Positions 25,140 to 37,322 of a stretch of 64,000 bases of DNA are shown piece after piece; position 1 is the stretch's first letter; each line of letters begins with the position of its first letter. Both the position numbers and the translations under genes were made by a program. Below the pieces are notes generated by a model. That model searched no databases, was not told where the DNA came from, and saw nothing but the letters and a program-made list of their open reading frames with translations. This stretch comes from Paraburkholderia acidicola. GTDB lineage: Bacteria; Pseudomonadota; Gammaproteobacteria; Burkholderiales; Burkholderiaceae. The stretch covers positions 806,001 through 870,000 of the forward strand of contig NZ_MTZV01000006.1 of assembly GCF_002362315.1 (NCBI RefSeq), given 5' to 3'.

Positions 25140-25745
25140 CTACGCGGACCGGTGCTGCAGTCCTTCGCTGGATGCGTCGGTGGCCCCATCGACAGGAACA
25201 GGTGTGCGGGTCGGATCGAAATCGGCCCACCGCCCCTGCTGCCAGCGGCCATTCGCACGTTCGACTTCAACGCCGCCTGCTTCGCGCAACACACGCGCCG
25301 CAACAGGCTGGGTATCGGGCGACGCGTGCACGGCAAGCAGCACACCCGAGCCACGCGCTTCCCGACGAACGACCTCGCGATGCCCAGGCTTGCCGCCCCC
25401 ACGCGTATGCGACATCGCGCCGATCAACGAACCGACATAAGCGCCGACACCCGCAGCAATCAGCGACACGAGCAGCGGAACCGCAAAAGCGGCAAAAATC
25501 CCGACGCCGACGACTGCGCCCACCACCGAGCCGATCGTGACGCCTTTGCCCGCGCCTTTCGGTGCCTCGGTGGAGGCGGGATCATTGTCCCTATCGCCAC
25601 CGATCGGGAAACGTGCATGCTGCCCGCGGGGATTGACGAAAAACAGGGTGACGTCTTCTTCGACGAACCCGCTGTCGAACAGCCGTTGTGCGGCATCCTC
25701 GGCAACCGGAAACGTCGTGAAGCGTGCTGCGACGATCAGTGACAT
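25140..25745 (-). CDS. Glycine-zipper type membrane-associated stress protein, unknown function
   Basis: A 201-aa protein. The N-terminal ~45 residues form a small alpha/beta unit (SLIVAARFTTFPVAEDAAQRLFDSGF, reminiscent of ATP-grasp-less 'general stress 17M-like' domains). A central glycine-rich hydrophobic hairpin follows (about residues 75-120, SVVGAVVGVGIFAAF ... GVGAYVGSLIGAM). The polar C-terminal third repeats an alpha/beta pattern (GVLLAVHASPDTQPVAARVLREAGG). The ATG at 25745 has a perfect GGAGGAGG five bases upstream. It may be membrane-bound; no enzyme motif seen. Confidence 0.78.
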   Translation of the reverse strand: MSLIVAARFTTFPVAEDAAQRLFDSGFVEEDVTLFFVNPRGQHARFPIGGDRDNDPASTEAPKGAGKGVTIGSVVGAVVGVGIFAAFAVPLLVSLIAAGVGAYVGSLIGAMSHTRGGGKPGHREVVRREARGSGVLLAVHASPDTQPVAARVLREAGGVEVERANGRWQQGRWADFDPTRTPVPVDGATDASSEGLQHRSA

Positions 25746-26053
25746 ATCAACCTCCTCCATTCGATCTGACGTTCGAAAACGAGGTTTGCAACGCTGGGGC
25801 GCGTTCGGCTTCAGCGCGTCCCCATTCCACGAATGTTAGACACTGATTCGCCCGCCGACAGTAAAAAGTGCGGAAAACAGGCAAAAAAGCAACCTGACGG
25901 CGCTCGCGGGGAGCGCGCGTCGGTCCATTGCAAAACTTGCCGGCGAGCCACCGCCGCGCATCGATCCAATCATCGATCCAAAAACAACAACCACACGACA
26001 ACCCCGGCGCCGCGAAAACCCCCAGCGCCGGGCTGCCGGACCTGCGCTTCGCG
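25746..26053. other. Intergenic region, no gene seen
   Basis: This 308-bp stretch holds the upstream region of the glycine-zipper gene and the possible terminator of the lipoprotein gene (26003-26032). The part at about 25850-26000 is relatively A-rich. No coding frame with a ribosome binding site was found. Confidence 0.4.
26003..26032 (-). terminator. Possible terminator of the small lipoprotein gene
   Basis: An 8-bp stem CCCGGCGC / GCGCCGGG with a 14-nt loop lies 22 bases beyond the stop codon. Read on the minus strand the downstream sequence is GT-rich with a T5 tract only 20 bases later, so confidence is modest. Confidence 0.4.
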
Positions 26054-26296
26054 TTACTGGCTTGCGCCCGACGCGGCAGCCGGCGCACTTGCGCCCGCAT
26101 CGGCCGGTGCGCTGGCCGCGCTCGTGTCGGAAGAAGCACCCGCCGACGGCGCGCTCATGGCACCGCTACTGCCGCCACCCGCACTACTGTCACCGCCGTT
26201 GTCCGAGCGTTTGCAACCCGCCGCGCCGAACGCCAGCAGCACGATCGAGGCAGCAACCAGAATGTTCTTCCTTACCTGTGTCGAGTTCAGATTCAT
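26054..26296 (-). CDS. Small Ser/Ala/Gly-rich lipoprotein
   Basis: An 80-aa protein with a lipoprotein signal ending in LAFGAAGC (lipobox, Cys 28), followed by a low-complexity tail of Gly, Ser and Ala that probably forms an extended tether in the periplasm. The ATG has AGGAGG seven bases upstream. Function unknown. It is divergent from the HAD phosphatase gene and sits in the cluster of small stress or envelope proteins. Confidence 0.8.
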   Translation of the reverse strand: MNLNSTQVRKNILVAASIVLLAFGAAGCKRSDNGGDSSAGGGSSGAMSAPSAGASSDTSAASAPADAGASAPAAASGASQ

Positions 26297-26511
26297 TGTG
26301 AGCCCTCCTGGCTTCGTGACAACCCACCTGAGGGCAGCAAGCGCCGTGCCGCACCCCGGGCTTTCGCCCCGATCGCCTTCGCTGCGCTGCGGCACACAGA
26401 TGCAACATGGAAAGCGCACGATACGATCTGTCATCGCACCATTTCTGCAGATCCTATTTGCAATCCGCACCCGCAAATCATGTAACGTTGCGTCTTTCCA
26501 CGGAGAACATC

Positions 26512-27186
26512 ATGCGTATCGAAACGTCCTTCCTGTTCGATCTCGACGGCACCCTTGTCGACAGCGTCTATCAGCACGTGCTCGCCTGGAAGGAAGCGCT
26601 CGACCAGGAAGGCATCGAACTGTCGGTGTGGCGCATTCATCGCAAGATCGGCATGAGCGGCGGTCTCTTCACCAACCAGTTGCTGCGTGAAACCGGTGGC
26701 GACATCAGCGGCGAGCGGGTCGAGCGGCTGCGCCGCGCGCACGCCGAGGCTTACACGCGAATGCGCGCGCAAGTGTGCCCGCTGCCTGGCGCGAAGGAAT
26801 TGCTCGCAGCATTGACCGAGGCGGGAACGCGCTGGGCCATTGCCACGAGCGGCCGGATGGAAACCGCGCGCGTCAATCTCGAAGCGCTCGGCGTCGATCC
26901 GGACAAGGCAGTCGTCGTCACACGCGATGACGTCAAATACGCGAAGCCCGATCCCGATCTGTTCGTGGCCGCCGCCCATCGGCTCGGTGTGCCGATCGAA
27001 CACTCGGTGGTGGTCGGCGACAGCATCTGGGACATGCTTGCGTCGCGCCGCTGCCGGGCGCTCGGTGTCGGCCTGCTGTCGGGCGGCTATGGGATGGAAG
27101 AACTCGAGCGCTCAGGCGCATTGCGCGTCTACGAAGATCCCGCCGACCTGCTGGATCATCTCGACGAGGTTGCGGCGCGGCCTTGA
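26512..27186 (+). CDS. HAD-superfamily phosphatase (phosphoglycolate phosphatase/beta-phosphoglucomutase-like)
   Basis: A 224-aa HAD hydrolase of the subfamily I with helical cap (C1). All catalytic motifs are visible: motif I FDLDGTLVDS (nucleophile Asp 11), motif II ATSGR, motif III Lys in KYAKPDPDLF and motif IV GDSIWDM. It removes phosphate from a small sugar phosphate or phosphoglycolate; specificity is not evident. The ATG follows CGGAGAA. It lies downstream and divergent from the small lipoprotein gene. Confidence 0.9.
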   Translation: MRIETSFLFDLDGTLVDSVYQHVLAWKEALDQEGIELSVWRIHRKIGMSGGLFTNQLLRETGGDISGERVERLRRAHAEAYTRMRAQVCPLPGAKELLAALTEAGTRWAIATSGRMETARVNLEALGVDPDKAVVVTRDDVKYAKPDPDLFVAAAHRLGVPIEHSVVVGDSIWDMLASRRCRALGVGLLSGGYGMEELERSGALRVYEDPADLLDHLDEVAARP

Positions 27187-27233
27187 TGCGCAACGCTACA
27201 TAGCGTTGGTCGAATGTGCGCGAACCGATGGAT

Positions 27234-27300
27234 CCTGGAAAAGCTCACCTACCTGGAAAAGCTCACCGCAGGACCGTTGTATCTCCTGGAAAGACTCACC
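27234..27300. repeat. Three direct copies of a 16-bp word (CCTGGAAAAGCTCACC)
   Basis: Copies start at 27234, 27252 and 27285; the first two are identical, the third differs at two positions. They sit between the HAD gene and the convergent AraC-family gene and belong to no supported coding frame. Confidence 0.8.
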
Positions 27301-27327
27301 GGTCGCGCTGCATTCGCAACCCGCTCT

Positions 27328-28281
27328 CTATTCACCCAGCTTCTGCTGACGCCGGTAGCGTCCCGGCGTAATGCCAGTGCTCTGCTGGAACGCCTTGCCG
27401 AATGCCGCTTCCGATTGATACCCGACCGCCATGCCGATATCCGCGGCACTACGCTGCGTGCGCAGCAACAGATCGCTGGCGATCGCCATGCGCAGATGCG
27501 TGAGGAAATCCATCACGGTGACGCCGGCCCGCTCGTTGAAATGCCGCGCGTACGTTGCGCGCGACATCGCGGCCACGTCGCCGAGCGAGGCGATCGTCCA
27601 TGCGCGTTCGGGCTCGTTCATCATCGCCTCGACGGAAGCACGCAGGCGCGCATCGGATAGCAGCGCGAGCACGCCCGGCGTTGCCGCTGGATTCGCACTG
27701 TTGCTATCGCCGCTGTGCGCACGCAATGCAAGCGCAAGCAGCGCGTGACTGAGCGCCGTGACAATCGCGAGTGCGCCGGGCTCACGCCGTTCGGCTTCGC
27801 CACGCATCATCGCGATCAATGTGTGCAGCGTGTCTTGCGCGTGCGCCCCCGGCAACGACACGTGCAGCGGATCGGGCAACGAGCCAAGCAACAGCGCGGC
27901 CGGCCCGTGCGCGTAAACGAAACGGCCGCATAGCAGGTCGAGTTCGGCGGCGTCTTGCGATGCACCGTTATGCCTGAGCGGCAGCACACCGTCGTGCGAC
28001 AGCGTGAATGGTGCCGCGTCGTGCAACGGCGCGGCTACGCGGTCGCGCAAACGATGCGCCCCACCGCGCGGAAACAGCAAAAAATCGCCGCGACGTAGAT
28101 GTAGCGGTTCCTGGTTCTGCGCCGTTTCGACCACACATTCACCGTCGAGCACCAGATGAAACGGCGCAATGCCAGGCGCCTCGGGTTCGTGCTCGACCGA
28201 GAACGGGCCGGCGAACAGACAACGCAGATCGAGGCTGGCTTGCGGACGGGCCAGGTCGATCAGGCGGCTCAGCGTATCCAT
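27328..28281 (-). CDS. AraC-family regulator with N-terminal cupin domain
   Basis: A 317-aa regulator: an N-terminal cupin-like sensor (HLVLDGECVVETA ... HLRRGDFLLFPRGGAHRL) over residues ~20-190, and a C-terminal double-HTH AraC domain (~215-315; WTIASLGDVAAMSRATYARHF and RSAADIGMAVGYQSEAAFGKAFQ). It belongs to the Cupin_6/AraC group common in Burkholderia that control a divergent gene. Here the divergent gene is the AhpD-like protein at 28398, across 116 bases, and that is the likely target. Confidence 0.93.
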   Translation of the reverse strand: MDTLSRLIDLARPQASLDLRCLFAGPFSVEHEPEAPGIAPFHLVLDGECVVETAQNQEPLHLRRGDFLLFPRGGAHRLRDRVAAPLHDAAPFTLSHDGVLPLRHNGASQDAAELDLLCGRFVYAHGPAALLLGSLPDPLHVSLPGAHAQDTLHTLIAMMRGEAERREPGALAIVTALSHALLALALRAHSGDSNSANPAATPGVLALLSDARLRASVEAMMNEPERAWTIASLGDVAAMSRATYARHFNERAGVTVMDFLTHLRMAIASDLLLRTQRSAADIGMAVGYQSEAAFGKAFQQSTGITPGRYRRQQKLGE

Positions 28282-28397
28282 GAGACGATCCCGCTAAAAG
28301 TCGAGTCGAACGAGTATTCAGGAGATCGCGGCGACGCGCAATACTGGTGTCAACGCGTGGGCATCGGGCTCGCGCACTCTCGACAAGGAGCGTCATC

Positions 28398-28739
28398 ATG
28401 CTGGACTGGATCGACTACCGCAAAGAACTGATGGGCCGTATCGGTGAAATCGCGAAGCTCTCGCCGGAGACGGTGAAGGCGTATCAGATGTTGTCGTCGG
28501 CGGGACAGAAAACCGGTCAGTTCGACGCCAAAACGCGTGAACTGATTGCGCTCGCGGTTGCCGTGACGCTGCGCTGCGACGGCTGTATCACGGTACATAG
28601 CGATGCAGCGCTGAAGCACGGCGCCACACGCGAAGAAATCGCCGAGGCGCTGGGCGTGGCGATTTCGGTGAATGCAGGTGCTGCGTTGGTGTATTCGGCT
28701 CGCACGATGGATGCAGTGGCGGCATACCAGGGCGCTTGA
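28398..28739 (+). CDS. AhpD-like carboxymuconolactone decarboxylase family protein
   Basis: A 113-aa single-domain CMD protein with the active-site CxxC and His of the AhpD type (TLRCDGCITVHSDAALKHG). This group forms hexamers and acts as a thiol peroxidase partner or peroxidase-like enzyme. The start has AAGGAG eight bases upstream. It is controlled in all likelihood by the divergent AraC regulator, and ends at a strong terminator. No downstream gene shares the transcript. Confidence 0.9.
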   Translation: MLDWIDYRKELMGRIGEIAKLSPETVKAYQMLSSAGQKTGQFDAKTRELIALAVAVTLRCDGCITVHSDAALKHGATREEIAEALGVAISVNAGAALVYSARTMDAVAAYQGA

Positions 28740-28759
28740 TTACGTGCAGCGGCAGGCGG

Positions 28760-28789
28760 AGCAGCGCGTTGAGTCACGCGCTGCTTTTT
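28760..28789 (+). terminator. Terminator of the AhpD-like gene
   Basis: A perfect 9-bp stem AGCAGCGCG / CGCGCTGCT with an 8-nt loop is followed by TTTT, 21 bases past the stop codon. Confidence 0.88.
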
Positions 28790-28844
28790 CTGTGCTCACG
28801 TTGTTTTAGCGTCCTGAGTCGCGATGCCCAGGACAAGCCAGTTA

Positions 28845-31397
<2,553 letters not shown>

Positions 31398-31871
31398 GAT
31401 GCGCTCCTTGGTCTCGTTGATATTGAGCAACCAAATATTGGGATTTTATTTAATGAGGCGAATCAATTTTTTAGTAAAAGGCGATCGTGGCGCATGATGA
31501 TTAACGGCCACTTCCTGTGTACTTTCTAGGTAACAGGAAATGCTCGACCGATTCTCCAGGTTATGTCGGCTATCGCCATGCCCGCTGGATAAATCGATTG
31601 ATTTTTATATGCTGGTCGATTTCGGAAAGACTTATACCGCTTTTTGATGATCTTTTACAATGTCTCTAAGGGGTACCGTATTTTAGAAGCGTCGCTATTG
31701 TGCGATTACGCATATTTATGCGCTCACGTTCCTCACAAACGAATGTGAAGTGCGTGTTAATGGCTGAACTGGGGCAACACTGAAAGCACCATCCTGCGTT
31801 GACAGGCTCACGTGGTTAACGCGTGGGCCTGTCCCGACACGACCATTGCAAAAGCCGGGTGTTCTGTCGCG
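31398..31871. other. AT-rich intergenic region upstream of the di-haem lipoprotein gene
   Basis: This 474-bp stretch is much richer in A and T than the flanking genes around 31430-31760 and is presumably the regulatory region of the lipoprotein gene. A 12-bp hairpin (GACAGGCTCACG / CGTGGGCCTGTC, 31801-31833, one G-U pair) lies downstream of the aldo/keto reductase stop and may aid its termination. No gene was supported. Confidence 0.5.
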
Positions 31872-32921
31872 TCACTCCGGATGCCGCACCTTTGCAAGCT
31901 GCTCGCGCCGCGCGTCGCCCTGGCGCGCGAGCATCCATCCGGGGTACTCGGCGGGTAGCGTGCTGACCGCGTCGAGTCTGGCGAGATCGTCGGCGCTCAG
32001 TTCGACCTGGGTGGCCGCGATGTTGTCGTCGAGCTGCTCGACCTTCTTCGCCCCGACGATCACCGTCGTCACCACCCGCTGATGCAGCAGCCAGGCCAGT
32101 GCGATCTGCGCAACCGACACCTGCTTCGCATCGGCGATGACACGCATCGCATCGATACAGTCGTAGGCGCGTTCGCGCTGGACCGGCGGAAAATCGAACG
32201 TCGTGCGGCGGCTACCCGCCTCGCCCTGCTGCTCGCGGCCGTACTTGCCGCTCAACAAACCGCCCGCCAGCGGACTCCACACCATCAAGCCGAGACTTTC
32301 GCTGCGCAGCATCGGCACCAGTTCGCGTTCGAGATCGCGGCCTGCGAGCGTGTAGTACGCCTGTAACGTTTCGAAGCGCGCAAGACCGTGCCGTTCTGCA
32401 ATACCGAGCGCCTTCACGATCTGCCAGGCGGCCCAGTTTGACACACCAACGTAACGCACGTGACCTTGCTGAACGAGTGTGTCGAGCGCCCGTACCGTTT
32501 CTTCGATCGGTGTTGCGGGATCGAAGCCGTGAATCTGGTACAGATCGACGTGATCGAGTTGCAGGCGCTTCAAACTCGCCTTCACGCCATCGATGATGTG
32601 ATAGCGCGACGCCCCGCGCGTATTCGGAGCATCCCCCGTCGGACCGAACACCTTGGTCGCGACTACGACGCGCTCACGCGGCACCTTCAGGTTCTTCAGT
32701 GCCTGCCCGGTAATCTGCTCGGATAGACCTTGCGCGTAGACGTCGGCGGTATCGATGAAATTAATGCCCGCATCGAGCGACCGGCCGACGAGCCGTTCAG
32801 CCTCGTCCTGCTGCAACTTGCCAATGTGCTGATAGATGCCCTCGCCACCGCCGAACGTCATGGTGCCGAGGCACAGTTCCGAAACGAATACCCCTGTACG
32901 GCCAAGCTGGTTGTATCGCAT
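31872..32921 (-). CDS. Aldo/keto reductase
   Basis: A 349-aa NADPH-dependent (beta/alpha)8-barrel reductase of the AKR/YajO-Tas-like branch. Characteristic stretches are GTMTFGGGEG, the catalytic-loop FIDTADVYAQGLSE with Asp and Tyr, DLYQIHGFDP and the C-terminal GAKKVEQLDDNI. The substrate is an aldehyde or ketone, not identifiable. The ATG at 32921 is chosen over the longer frame to 33014 since the barrel begins there. It is divergent from the autotransporter gene. Confidence 0.92.
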   Translation of the reverse strand: MRYNQLGRTGVFVSELCLGTMTFGGGEGIYQHIGKLQQDEAERLVGRSLDAGINFIDTADVYAQGLSEQITGQALKNLKVPRERVVVATKVFGPTGDAPNTRGASRYHIIDGVKASLKRLQLDHVDLYQIHGFDPATPIEETVRALDTLVQQGHVRYVGVSNWAAWQIVKALGIAERHGLARFETLQAYYTLAGRDLERELVPMLRSESLGLMVWSPLAGGLLSGKYGREQQGEAGSRRTTFDFPPVQRERAYDCIDAMRVIADAKQVSVAQIALAWLLHQRVVTTVIVGAKKVEQLDDNIAATQVELSADDLARLDAVSTLPAEYPGWMLARQGDARREQLAKVRHPE

Positions 32922-33095
32922 TGCCAGAACCCCTATCGTCGAAGAGTCGAAGAAAACCCGGGGTTCAGCATAGCGCAGCCATGAGAATCCTTCCGCGAAC
33001 CGGGCAGCAGGCATTCCCCAACACCCGTGAGTAGTGGTATAACCCGCTCATTCTGGTGCACGTCGTCTTATTCCCCTCCCCCAAGGACAATAACG

Positions 33096-36000
33096 ATGAA
33101 GAAGTCACTCGGAATTGGCGTGGGCGGATTCATGCTCTTGTCGAAAGCATGGATTCCCGCAGCAATGGCGGCATGCAGCAGCAACGCACCCGGCACAGGA
33201 ACGACCGTCACCTGCAACGGCACGGTCACGCAGCCGGTGACCGCGGCGACCGGCAGTACGAACGTCACGATCAATGCCGACGCGACGACCTCGGGTAGTT
33301 TCGTGCGCAGCGCGACGGCCACCGTCTTCAGTGTCGACACCGGCAGTCAGGTCACGAATAGCGGCACGCTGTCGCTGACCGGAGGCGGCAGCTCGGGCAC
33401 CGTGCGCGGCGCAGTGCTGCTCGGGGTCAATAACAACAATACGTTGACCAATGCCGCGGGTGCGACGATCAGAACAAGCGGTGCATTCAACGACGGCATG
33501 GCTGCCAACGGCAGTGGCAACACACTCGCCAATCACGGCACTATCACGACGGCCGGGCCGAATGCGTATGGGATGAGCGCCGCCTGGGGCCAGACGAATA
33601 CCGGCCAGTCGAACAACACGCTGATCAACACCGGCTCTGTCTCGACCACCGGCAGTAACGCGCGTGCCGCGTCGATTCTCGGCGGCAGCGGCTCGATCAC
33701 GAACAGCGGCACGCTGAGCACCACAGGTACGTCGAGCACCGCCGCCTACATGCAGGGCAACAACGACACGCTGATCAACAGCGGCACGATCAGCGCAGCC
33801 GGCGCGGGTGCCGATGCGGTGTTCTCGAACACCGTAGGGTCGAGTTTCACGGCGACGATCCAGAACGAGGCAGGCGGCCAGATCATCAGCCAGAACGCGT
33901 CTGCGGTCCGCACGCTGAACGGCAACAGCACCATCATCAATGCCGGGTTGCTGCAAAGCGGCGTGGGCACCGCGATCTCGATGGGTAACGGCAACAATTC
34001 GCTGATCCTGCAAACCGGTTCGGTGATCGACGGTGCGGCCGACGGCGGCAACGGCTCGAACACAGTGTTCCTGCAAGGCACCGGCACGGCATCGAATGCA
34101 TTCACGAATTTCCAGACCCTGCAAATGCAGGGCACGCTGTGGAACTGGACCGGCAGCGGCACCTTCACGCTCGCGCACGTGCAGACCGGCACGCTCGACC
34201 TGACCGGTACGCTCGGCGCGTCGGCTGCGGCACTGGTCGACGCGGGCGCGACGCTGCAGGCCAATGCGCAGAATCTGCCGCAGAACGTCACCGACAACGG
34301 CCTCGTGCGCTTCGCTCAGGACACGGCCGGCACGTATGCAGGGATGATCTCTGGCACCGGTGCGCTCGACAAGACCGGCTCGGGTACGCTGACGCTCGCC
34401 CCGGCGGCGAGCGGCGGCAACACATACTCCGGCGGCACGACGATCGACGAGGGCACGCTTGCGACCGGCGCGGACAACGCGCTCGGTGCGGCAACCGGCG
34501 GCCTCACCTTCAATGGCGGCACGCTGCAACTGACACAGAGTTTCGATCTGTCGGCGAGCCGCCCGGTTGCGCTCGCCGCGGGCGGCGGCACGATCGATAC
34601 GCAGTCATTTGCGTCGACGCTCGCACAGCCGGTCACCGGCACCGGCGCCTTGACTAAAGCCGGCACCGGCAACCTGCTGCTGACCGGCATCAGCACCTAC
34701 ACCGGCGCAACGACGGTGTCGGCCGGCACGCTCGCCGTCGGTGACGCGGCACACACGAATGCCGCACTCGCCGGTAACGGCGGCGCAACGGTTGCCGCGG
34801 GCGCGACGCTCGGCGGCTACGGCAGCGTAAGCGGCCCGGTGATGAACAACGGCACGATCGCCGTTGCGAATGCACTTGCCACGCTCGCAACCATTCCGTC
34901 GTTTAGCGGCGCGGCGAACGGCAGCTTCACGATCAACGGAGCCTTGACCAATGCATCGCTCGTACAGATCGGCGGCTCGGGGGTCGGCAATCAGTTGATC
35001 GTGAACGGCAACTACACCGGCCAGAACGGCACGATCGGCCTGAACACCGTCGTTGCGGGCGACGGCGCCGCGTCCGACAAACTGGTGATCAACGGCGGCA
35101 CCGGCAGCGGCACGACCGGCCTGAAGGTGACGAATGTCGGCGGCGGCGGCGCGCAAACGGTCGCGGATGGCATCGAAGTCGTGCAGGCCACCAACGGCGC
35201 GACGACCACCCCTACCGCGTTCACGCTCGCCGAGCCGGTGAAGGCCGGCGCGTTCAGCTACTACCTCGCCAAAGGCGGTGTGACGACCGGTACCGGAAAC
35301 GACTGGTATCTGCGCAATACCGTCGCGCCGCAACCTGAACCGCCCACAACCGGCGAACCCGAGCCCGAGACGCCGACGCCGGCCATCGGCACGCCGCCGC
35401 TGCCGGAGCCGCCGCCACCCGGTGCCGATCCGGTACCGCTCTACCGGGTTGAAGTGCCGGTGTATGCGGCAATTCCCGGTGTGGCGAGGCAGCTCGGTCT
35501 GCTGCAGATCGATACGTTCCATGATCGCCAGGGCGACCAGTCGCTGCTCGACGAAAGCGGCACCGTACCGGCCGCGTGGGCACGCGCATGGGGCGGCCAC
35601 GATGTACTCAGCGAGAGCGGCACCGTGAACCCACAGTTCGACGGTTCGATCTACGGTGCCCAGGCCGGCCAGGACCTGTACGCCGACCGGAGCGCGAGCG
35701 GCCATCGCAATCACTACGGCCTCTTCGTCGGCTTCGCGCGGGCGACCGGCGACGTGGACGGCTTCGCGCTCGGCACACCGAATCTCGACGCCGGCCATCT
35801 GTCGATCAACACCTATAGCCTCGGCGGCTACTGGACGCATATCGGGCCTGGCGGCTGGTACACGGACACCGTGCTGATGGGTAGCACGCTAACCATCGAT
35901 CCGCGCTCGCGCGACAACATCGGCGCCACGACGCACGGTACGTCGGTCAGCGGATCGATTGAAGCCGGTCTGCCGGTTCCGCTCAACGCAACGCTGACGA

Positions 36001-36392
36001 TCGAGCCGCAGGCACAGATCACGTGGCAGCATCTGTCGATCAACGATCTGAACGACGGGGTGTCGAGTGTCACGTTCAGCGACGGCAACACCTTCGTCGG
36101 CCGGTTCGGCGTGCGTCTGAAGGGCCACTTCGATCATGCCGGGATCGACTGGCAGCCCTACGCGCGGATCAGCGTGCTGCGCTCGTTTGGTGCCAGCGAT
36201 AGCGCTACGTTTGGCGGCGCAACCGCAATCGGCACGCAGGTCGGTCAGACCGCCGGACAGATCGGTGCGGGCGTCGTCGCGAAGATGGGTAAATCGGCGA
36301 GCGTGTATGCGACCGTGAACTGGCAGACGAATCTTGGGGGTTCGCATCAGCGCACGGTGCTCGGAGATGCGGGTGTGCGCTGGGCGTGGTAA
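33096..36392 (+). CDS. Type V autotransporter with beta-helix passenger
   Basis: A 1098-aa protein that exports itself: a Sec signal (MKKSLGIGVGGFMLLSKAW...AMAA), a long passenger (~30-760) of Ser/Thr/Gly/Asn-rich parallel beta-helix repeats, a proline-rich linker (PQPEPPTTGEPEPETPTP), and a C-terminal ~270-residue outer-membrane beta-barrel ending in VRWAW. Passenger repeats of the autotransporter-associated beta-strand type are visible (GTGALTKAGTGNLLLTG, TYTGATTVSAGTLAVGD). No protease or lipase motif is seen, so adhesion or biofilm is the likely role. ATG 33096 follows AAGGAC; an earlier frame from 33027 is disfavoured because the signal would then be buried. Confidence 0.92.
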   Translation: MKKSLGIGVGGFMLLSKAWIPAAMAACSSNAPGTGTTVTCNGTVTQPVTAATGSTNVTINADATTSGSFVRSATATVFSVDTGSQVTNSGTLSLTGGGSSGTVRGAVLLGVNNNNTLTNAAGATIRTSGAFNDGMAANGSGNTLANHGTITTAGPNAYGMSAAWGQTNTGQSNNTLINTGSVSTTGSNARAASILGGSGSITNSGTLSTTGTSSTAAYMQGNNDTLINSGTISAAGAGADAVFSNTVGSSFTATIQNEAGGQIISQNASAVRTLNGNSTIINAGLLQSGVGTAISMGNGNNSLILQTGSVIDGAADGGNGSNTVFLQGTGTASNAFTNFQTLQMQGTLWNWTGSGTFTLAHVQTGTLDLTGTLGASAAALVDAGATLQANAQNLPQNVTDNGLVRFAQDTAGTYAGMISGTGALDKTGSGTLTLAPAASGGNTYSGGTTIDEGTLATGADNALGAATGGLTFNGGTLQLTQSFDLSASRPVALAAGGGTIDTQSFASTLAQPVTGTGALTKAGTGNLLLTGISTYTGATTVSAGTLAVGDAAHTNAALAGNGGATVAAGATLGGYGSVSGPVMNNGTIAVANALATLATIPSFSGAANGSFTINGALTNASLVQIGGSGVGNQLIVNGNYTGQNGTIGLNTVVAGDGAASDKLVINGGTGSGTTGLKVTNVGGGGAQTVADGIEVVQATNGATTTPTAFTLAEPVKAGAFSYYLAKGGVTTGTGNDWYLRNTVAPQPEPPTTGEPEPETPTPAIGTPPLPEPPPPGADPVPLYRVEVPVYAAIPGVARQLGLLQIDTFHDRQGDQSLLDESGTVPAAWARAWGGHDVLSESGTVNPQFDGSIYGAQAGQDLYADRSASGHRNHYGLFVGFARATGDVDGFALGTPNLDAGHLSINTYSLGGYWTHIGPGGWYTDTVLMGSTLTIDPRSRDNIGATTHGTSVSGSIEAGLPVPLNATLTIEPQAQITWQHLSINDLNDGVSSVTFSDGNTFVGRFGVRLKGHFDHAGIDWQPYARISVLRSFGASDSATFGGATAIGTQVGQTAGQIGAGVVAKMGKSASVYATVNWQTNLGGSHQRTVLGDAGVRWAW

Positions 36393-36463
36393 TCGGCGAG
36401 ACCGGTGTGAGCGGTGTGAGCGGCGACTGCGGGATCGACCCGCAGCCCACGTCTGACTACCGG

Positions 36464-37261
36464 TTACCGTGCAGCGAAGATATCGCGGTAACTGCCGTAC
36501 ATCGTCAGCACGGCCAGCGCGGCGACCAGCGGCGTCACGAGCACACCGCGCACGAGCGGCGGCACGACCGGTGCGAGCAGGACTTCGGCGGCGATCGCGA
36601 GCACGTACACCGCAGCCACGCGCCAGTTGCGCAACACGGCATGCAGGCTCTCGATCATCGCGTTCAGCGGTGACAGGTTGCGCAACACGACGAGCGCCGG
36701 TGCAAACCAGACCACCGCAGCAGCGACGATAAGGGTCGGCACGGTCACGAGCGGCTCGAGGATGTTCGCCGCGCCGTAATTCACGCCATAGGCGATCGAC
36801 AGATTGTGCACACCGTTCTCCGCCATCGAAGTCGCAACCGTCGTGTGGAATGCGGCCACCGAGATCAGATGTCCGATACCGACTACTACCATGCCGCACA
36901 GCCCGATCGTGAAGAGCGCGCTGCGATGCCCGTTGACCGCTTCGAGCGTTTCGCCGATCGACCAGGGCCGCGCGTTGTACGAACGCTCCTGCATCAGCAC
37001 GAGCGCCCCGACAATCACCGGCACGACGAGCGCCGCGAGCAGGCGCAGCGGCGGCACGAGCTCAAGCAATGTCGCGAGGTCGGCGCAGCCGAGGATCGCC
37101 GCGATCCACAGCAACGGCCGTGCGCGGACAAGGCCGAATCCTTCTACGAGCCAGTCGACGATGCGCGACGGGTGGACGCCGCGGTTGCCTGAGAAAGAGA
37201 ACCCCGTGGAGCGTTGGGGACGTACTGCGTTGACCGTGCTGCTGGTGGAATGCGTGTTCAT
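36464..37261 (-). CDS. Polytopic membrane protein, possibly BPSS1780-like
   Basis: A 265-aa protein with about six hydrophobic segments from residue ~45 to the end and a basic N-terminal tail. It resembles the BPSS1780-type membrane proteins of Burkholderia, of unknown function, but I am not certain. The ATG at 37261 lies eight bases after AAAAAGG; an ATG at 37279 lacks a site. It follows the HAAS gene by 61 bases on the same strand and may be part of that transcript. The autotransporter gene ends 71 bases away on the opposite strand. Confidence 0.7.
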   Translation of the reverse strand: MNTHSTSSTVNAVRPQRSTGFSFSGNRGVHPSRIVDWLVEGFGLVRARPLLWIAAILGCADLATLLELVPPLRLLAALVVPVIVGALVLMQERSYNARPWSIGETLEAVNGHRSALFTIGLCGMVVVGIGHLISVAAFHTTVATSMAENGVHNLSIAYGVNYGAANILEPLVTVPTLIVAAAVVWFAPALVVLRNLSPLNAMIESLHAVLRNWRVAAVYVLAIAAEVLLAPVVPPLVRGVLVTPLVAALAVLTMYGSYRDIFAAR

Positions 37262-37322
37262 GACCGTTTCCTTTTTCATCGCAAGGGGGATACAGACATC
37301 AGTGAGTGATGCGTGGCTCGCT

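Noticed and set aside
31801..31833. Rho-independent terminator downstream of the aldo/keto reductase
   Set aside because: The 12-bp stem with one G-U pair is clear, but no T-tract follows on either strand, so it is only noted as a hairpin.
33105..35840. Two long minus-strand frames opposite the autotransporter
   Set aside because: Repetitive GC-rich passenger coding sequence generates open frames on the other strand; no start site or domain, Val/Ala/Arg-rich translation.
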